A DNA stretch of 42,687 nucleotides from Eubacteriaceae bacterium (GTDB lineage Bacteria; Bacillota; Clostridia; Eubacteriales; Anaerofustaceae), in contig JAFXKY010000065.1 in assembly GCA_017531485.1 (NCBI GenBank), positions 1 through 42,687 of the forward strand, written 5' to 3'. Numbering within the stretch: the stretch's first letter is position 1; every line of letters starts with the position of its first letter. The notes below the pieces were generated by a model, which was given only the letters and a program-made list of their open reading frames with translations, was not told where the DNA came from and made no database searches. The translations under genes were made by a program, and so were the position numbers. Below, piece after piece: positions 39,637-42,687 of the stretch.

Positions 39637-39705
39637 TTATTTTCGGTTTTCGGTATCGCACATGAGAAGACCCATGTGCATAGGCATGGACATAGCTTTT
39701 TTCAT
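39637..39705 (-). CDS. Methionine-rich 22-residue leader peptide upstream of metNIQ
   Basis: The peptide reads MKKAMSMPMHMGLLMCDTEN then RK. Six of 22 residues are Met, four of them in alternation (positions 5, 7, 9, 11), plus Met15. AGAGGG (39716-39711) is well placed before ATG 39705, and a consensus promoter lies about 25 bases further upstream. It stands 165 bases before metN, with a terminator between. This is the classic layout of an amino-acid attenuator: ribosomes stalling on Met codons would alter folding of the leader RNA. A hairpin inside the ORF (GCACATG 39679-39673 with CATGTGC 39664-39658) lies across the Met codons. No S-box or T-box motif is seen. Attenuation is inference. Confidence 0.8.
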   Translation of the reverse strand: MKKAMSMPMHMGLLMCDTENRK

Positions 39706-39734
39706 GATTTCCCTCTTGTAAAGTAGTTAAATGA

Positions 39735-39763
39735 ATACTATCACAAAGCTACGATATTGTCAA
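39735..39763 (-). promoter_or_regulatory. Promoter of the met leader and metNIQ operon
   Basis: On the minus strand, TTGACA (39763-39758), 17 bases, TAGTAT (39740-39735). Just upstream lie the palindromes CTTGAAATTTCAAG (39781-39794) and GTAACGTTAC (about 39824-39833), of unknown meaning. Confidence 0.85.
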
Positions 39764-39846
39764 CAAAGAAGGCGAAATTTCTTGAAATTTCAAGGCATAC
39801 GTCTTATTTGTATCTGCGAAAGTGTAACGTTACTCTGAAAACATAT

Positions 39847-40407
39847 TCAGTTCATAAGCAGATGTTCATACGTTTCAAATCCGACAATATCGCCTGCTTC
39901 GCAATCGTAGTAACCTTCTTCATTGTGCAGGATATCCACATAAAGAGAAAAACTCGTTTTTTTCGATACTTCGCCATACATCCGGTTCAGAACAACATCC
40001 ACCCTGACCGTATAGGTATTATCGTTTTCGGCATATATCGTCGTCTTTATGTCTTCGGGAACGATCTTTTCGTAGCCATGTCTTTCGGCATATTCGTCGA
40101 TAATAAATGCATTCAGGGCAAAATCACGCCCAAGCCATTCAAGAGTGTCAGCTGAACAGATATCTTTATATCCGGGAAGATACATAAACAACGCTTCATA
40201 CCCAAGCTCGTAACCGTATTCCGGTGCTTCTTTATAAAAATCCGTTTCTTTTAACTTCGAGAATCGTTCCGTGTCGCTTGTGAGTATAAGTTCTGTAAAT
40301 TTTACCGCAACATCCATAGCTTCGCCTTTTGTCACGTTGTCCTTACATCCAAACAGCATGACCGGAATAATAAAACTGATCAGAATAAGTGAAATAACCT
40401 TCCTCAT
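39847..40407 (-). CDS. Hypothetical lipoprotein
   Basis: A 186-residue protein with signal peptide and lipobox LFGC (RKVISLILISFIIPVMLFGC). The mature domain is acidic, with phrases such as KGEAMDVAVKFTELILTSDT and TVRVDVVLNRMYGEVSKKT, consistent with a small alpha/beta extracellular domain. I recognise no family. GGAGGA lies 10 bases before ATG 40407; in-frame codons further upstream lie inside the neighbouring gene. It follows the truncated XRE-type gene by 22 bases and was presumably its operon partner. Confidence 0.78.
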   Translation of the reverse strand: MRKVISLILISFIIPVMLFGCKDNVTKGEAMDVAVKFTELILTSDTERFSKLKETDFYKEAPEYGYELGYEALFMYLPGYKDICSADTLEWLGRDFALNAFIIDEYAERHGYEKIVPEDIKTTIYAENDNTYTVRVDVVLNRMYGEVSKKTSFSLYVDILHNEEGYYDCEAGDIVGFETYEHLLMN

Positions 40408-40429
40408 GTATGCTGCTTCCTCCCAGTAT

Positions 40430-41580
40430 CTATATTCCGTCAACGAACACAAAACCCGACGAAGTGTCAGAGGGAGCGCGGTAAAAATAACCGGCAGCAT
40501 TGTCGCGGACATACAGACTTACAGTCTGACCTGATGAATACACATGACCATAGTTATTGGTCACCCTGACTTTGAAAAAGATGCTGTCCCATTCACTTAT
40601 CCTGATTCCGTCGAAAAGCTCCGTAAGGTCTATACGTGCAGTCATTTCTTCGGTCGTACTTCCGCTCATTTCAACGGATCTTATCATTTTACCGTTATGG
40701 TAACACAGAATTTCTGTCTTTACTGTTTCCAACCTGACGTCAAATACGGATGTCGAAAAAGCAGGGGCGTCTGTTGAAAATATGTATATTCCATTCACAG
40801 TCTTGCCATCTTCACCGATTTTCATTGCTTCCTCTTCATCAACCCACAGATCCGCAGTTTTATACGGAAGTACCTTCTTGTCAAAATCAAGGTGCGCGAG
40901 GATCTCGTTACGGATCATTCCTCCGTCATCAGCTGATATTATCACGCCCATTTTTCCCGTAACGGGAACAGATACGGTAGAGTAATATCTTCCCGTAAAT
41001 TTATCATACTCAGCTGCTTTCGAAACGTCTTCTTTTCCGCAGTCAATTGTAAAATTCACTTTCGTATCTCTCTTTGCATTATTCAACAGCGCACTTAGAA
41101 AAATTTCTGCTGTATTTTTCACAGGATCATAGGATATGTAATCGTAAGAAAAACCCGCAACAACGGAAGTTTTGCCGGTAATGTCCGAGAATCTTATTTC
41201 GGTATCGTTGATGAAAGTATCCATTGTGTACTTTTGCGCCGAAAGTTTGTCCGATAACTGCCTGATCATGACATTCATCTCCCCTATTCTGCTGTTAAGC
41301 GACATATTCCACAAAAGCATACATCCGATAATGATCCACGAAAGGATACTTACGAGTTTATGGCTTTTTCTGCCCTTTTCGTCTTTTATGTCATATACAG
41401 GGATGTGTCTTTCACTCATTTCGGAAAGGCCTTTAAGATAATCTTCCAGTGCAGCGCTTATATCTTCCTTTTGTTTGTCTGTATCTTCTTCGATACCGAG
41501 AAGCCATGCGATGGAAACGTCGAATTTTTTCGAAATAAGGATCATGTTGTCCGTATCGGGGACTGATTGTCCCGTTTCCC
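40430..41580 (-). pseudogene. XRE-type membrane-anchored regulator, 5' end lost at the mobile-element junction
   Basis: The frame is open from about 41589 and reads RETGQSVPDTDNMILISKKF then DVSIAWLLGIEED, the second half of an XRE helix-turn-helix (usual form KWETGQSVPD...LLG). A linker, one transmembrane helix (LVSILSWIIIGCMLLW), a short coiled coil and a ~280-residue extracellular domain follow. The first half of the HTH is missing, and upstream the sequence changes to element DNA with a stop (TAA at 41589-41587). ATG 41545 could start a 371-residue product, but it has no ribosome binding site and would lack the DNA-binding helix. The gene is therefore read as disrupted by insertion; its 5' part should lie beyond the element. 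Confidence 0.85.
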
Positions 41581-41603
41581 GTAGTTAAAGATATTGGTTA
41601 TGT

Positions 41604-41637
41604 ATGAGTGCCAATGCCATTGTGCAATGGCACTCAT
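41604..41637. repeat. Inverted repeat near the element end
   Basis: ATGAGTGCCA (41604-41613) and TGGCACTCAT (41628-41637) pair perfectly, and nested TGCCAT/ATGGCA inside can pair alternatively. No T run follows. It lies between the recombinase stop and the junction; it may be part of the attachment site or a terminator-like structure. Confidence 0.65.
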
Positions 41638-41647
41638 ATCTGTAATT

Positions 41648-42687
41648 TTACTCGATTTTGCCGATAAAGCGGTAGTAAATGTCAATATTCTGCTCTCGCA
41701 TACCATCCTCAGTAGTTGCTTCATGAATGACGATCTTTTCAATGAGCGTATTCAGAAGCTCCGCTGTCAATTCTGTGGGGTTGGCGTACTGCTTGATGAG
41801 CGAAATCCACGTCTCCGCATCGACTGCTGTTTTCTTTTCAGACTCAAGCTCGGCAGACAGCCTTTCAATCTTCTCGACAAGCTCCTGCTGCTCGGTCTGA
41901 TATTTCTGAGACATCATATTGAAGTTGTACTCCGTGATGCGTCCATCCGACCAGTCCTCATACAGTTTTGCAAACTTGCGGTCAATCTCCGTCCTGCGCT
42001 TCTCGGCTCTTGTCAGCTCTGCACTCTGCCTTTTTGCATTGGCGGCAATCTCCTGGTCGCTGGCTTTCAGCAGACGATGCAAAAGCTCCTTTTCATCCAA
42101 CTGCGCCTGTCTCGATAATTCCTGTATTCTGGAAAGAACATAGGTGTAGAGGTAGTCATAGCGGACATAGTGGGCAGAACACTGTCTCAATCCTTGACCG
42201 TATTGGCTGCAAGTGTAATGGCTGTACGGTGTTTTGTTCTGATTGTTTGTCCCGAAGCGCATCGACCATCCGCAGTCTGCACATTTCACAAGACCGGAAA
42301 AGATTTGCGTGGTAGCGTCCTTCTGCTGTCTGCGGCGGCTGGCGATCTGTTCCTGCACCTGCTCAAAGACTTCCTTGGAGATAATAGCTTCGTGGGTGTT
42401 CTCCACTCTGAACCATTCCTCCTGCGGCTTGCGTACCTTTTTCTTGTTCTTGTAGGAGATGTTGGTCTGCTTGTTGTGTACGCTGTTGCCGATGTAGGTT
42501 TCGTCTTTTAAGATGCTCTTGATCTGCGCCAATGTCCACGCATACGCCTTTTCTTCCGATGCACCCTCGTAGATATGAGCAAATGTCCCATATCTCTGAT
42601 AGTTCAGCCATCCGGCAGTAGGAACCTTTTCCTCTACCAACACCCTTGCGATTTTGGCAGCACCCGCCCCGTGTACGGCAAGGTCAA
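41648..42687 (-). CDS. Large serine recombinase (TndX/TnpX-like), C-terminal part, runs off the window
   Basis: At least 345 residues, with the N-terminal catalytic resolvase domain beyond the right edge. Visible parts, in order: the end of the Recombinase domain (AKIARVLVEEKVPTAG, LAQIKSILKDETYIGNSVHN, THEAIISKEVFEQVQEQI), a zinc ribbon (CADCGWSMRF ... YTCSQYGQGLRQCSAHYV), a long coiled coil (about 190 residues further on) and a C-terminal DUF4368-like segment (LNTLIEKIVIHEATTEDG). Such enzymes excise and integrate conjugative transposons and integrated elements at short att sites. The frame is open to the last base, so a GTG at 42643 is not a start. Its stop lies about 70 bases from the junction, as usual for elements of this type. 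Confidence 0.93.
   Translation of the reverse strand, partial: DLAVHGAGAAKIARVLVEEKVPTAGWLNYQRYGTFAHIYEGASEEKAYAWTLAQIKSILKDETYIGNSVHNKQTNISYKNKKKVRKPQEEWFRVENTHEAIISKEVFEQVQEQIASRRRQQKDATTQIFSGLVKCADCGWSMRFGTNNQNKTPYSHYTCSQYGQGLRQCSAHYVRYDYLYTYVLSRIQELSRQAQLDEKELLHRLLKASDQEIAANAKRQSAELTRAEKRRTEIDRKFAKLYEDWSDGRITEYNFNMMSQKYQTEQQELVEKIERLSAELESEKKTAVDAETWISLIKQYANPTELTAELLNTLIEKIVIHEATTEDGMREQNIDIYYRFIGKIE

Larger units (their letters stand above)
41581..42687. mobile_element. End of an integrated mobile element with a large serine recombinase (partial)
   Basis: The boundary is placed near 41580, where HTH coding sequence (minus strand GGGAAACGGG, 41580-41571) stops matching an XRE protein. 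Inside lie a hairpin (41604-41637) and the recombinase gene. Base composition and codon use shift to higher GC than the adjoining chromosome. The other end is outside the window, so size and cargo are unknown. Confidence 0.75.

Noticed and set aside
39473..39760. SAM (S-box) riboswitch or Met T-box before metN
   Set aside because: I find neither the S-box conserved core nor a T-box GGTGGNACCGCG sequence; a Met-rich ORF and plain terminator are present instead.
41542..41742. Minus-strand frame ending IFNYGKRDNQSPIRTT across the junction
   Set aside because: It runs through the recombinase 3' end and the HTH sequence out of frame; it is an artefact of the junction.

Overview
The window looks like chromosome of a Gram-positive, low-to-moderate GC member of the Clostridia, probably an anaerobe from a gut or rumen-type habitat. 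The reasons are a SpoVT-type sporulation regulator, YitT, AI-2E and CarD family proteins, many lipoproteins with classical lipoboxes, a secreted dockerin protein, strong GGAGG ribosome binding sites, TTGACA-17-TATAAT promoters and many T-tailed hairpin terminators. No species can be named from the sequence alone. Almost all of it reads as ordinary, densely packed chromosome. The right edge, from about 41581, is the exception: it is the end of a mobile element carrying a large serine recombinase.

Layout, left to right. 1-412 holds a terminator and an odd array of palindromic 25-base units. 413-3247 carries a YitT membrane protein and a GntR/ABC-ATPase/ABC-permease operon with an operator over its promoter. 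3311-5469 carries an HD hydrolase, then a manganese riboswitch and mntP, then a decayed methyltransferase. 5489-8817 (minus) is a two-gene operon of a GH3-like protein with a degenerate active site and a secreted LRR-dockerin protein. 9110-12123 is rho, rpmE, minD and minE. 12151-17233 is mostly minus-strand: a corrinoid protein, a small internally duplicated protein, an AI-2E transporter, a small-multidrug-export protein, a CorC/HlyC protein and an orphan membrane protein; tRNA-Lys lies among them on the plus strand. 17378-20237 is a second yybP-ykoY-type leader and a P-type cation ATPase.

20359-27186 holds a 31-residue membrane peptide, a PTS EIIC-like permease, an M50-like protease, a patatin, a BspA-type LRR protein, a metallophosphoesterase, an FAD oxidoreductase and a 60-residue protein with a long structured leader. 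27369-36706 holds a uracil/xanthine permease, SpoVT, an XRE repressor, two paralogous lipoproteins, a GNAT acetyltransferase, a small lipoprotein, an M23/G5 cell-wall hydrolase and a CarD regulator. 36957-39763 is a metNIQ methionine ABC operon (minus), preceded by a methionine-rich 22-codon leader ORF and an intrinsic terminator. 39847-41580 is a lipoprotein and an XRE-type membrane regulator whose 5' end has been cut off by the mobile element.

The strongest leads are: (1) the Met-rich leader peptide and terminator before metNIQ, which looks like a ribosome-mediated attenuator; (2) the 5' leader at 27187-27302, with a terminator-like stem and a competing pairing; (3) the 25-base periodic palindrome array at 66-240; (4) the GH3 pseudoenzyme co-expressed with a dockerin protein; (5) two separate manganese-type riboswitches controlling two different exporters; (6) the recombinase insertion into a helix-turn-helix gene. 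All functional statements are inferred from sequence reading alone.
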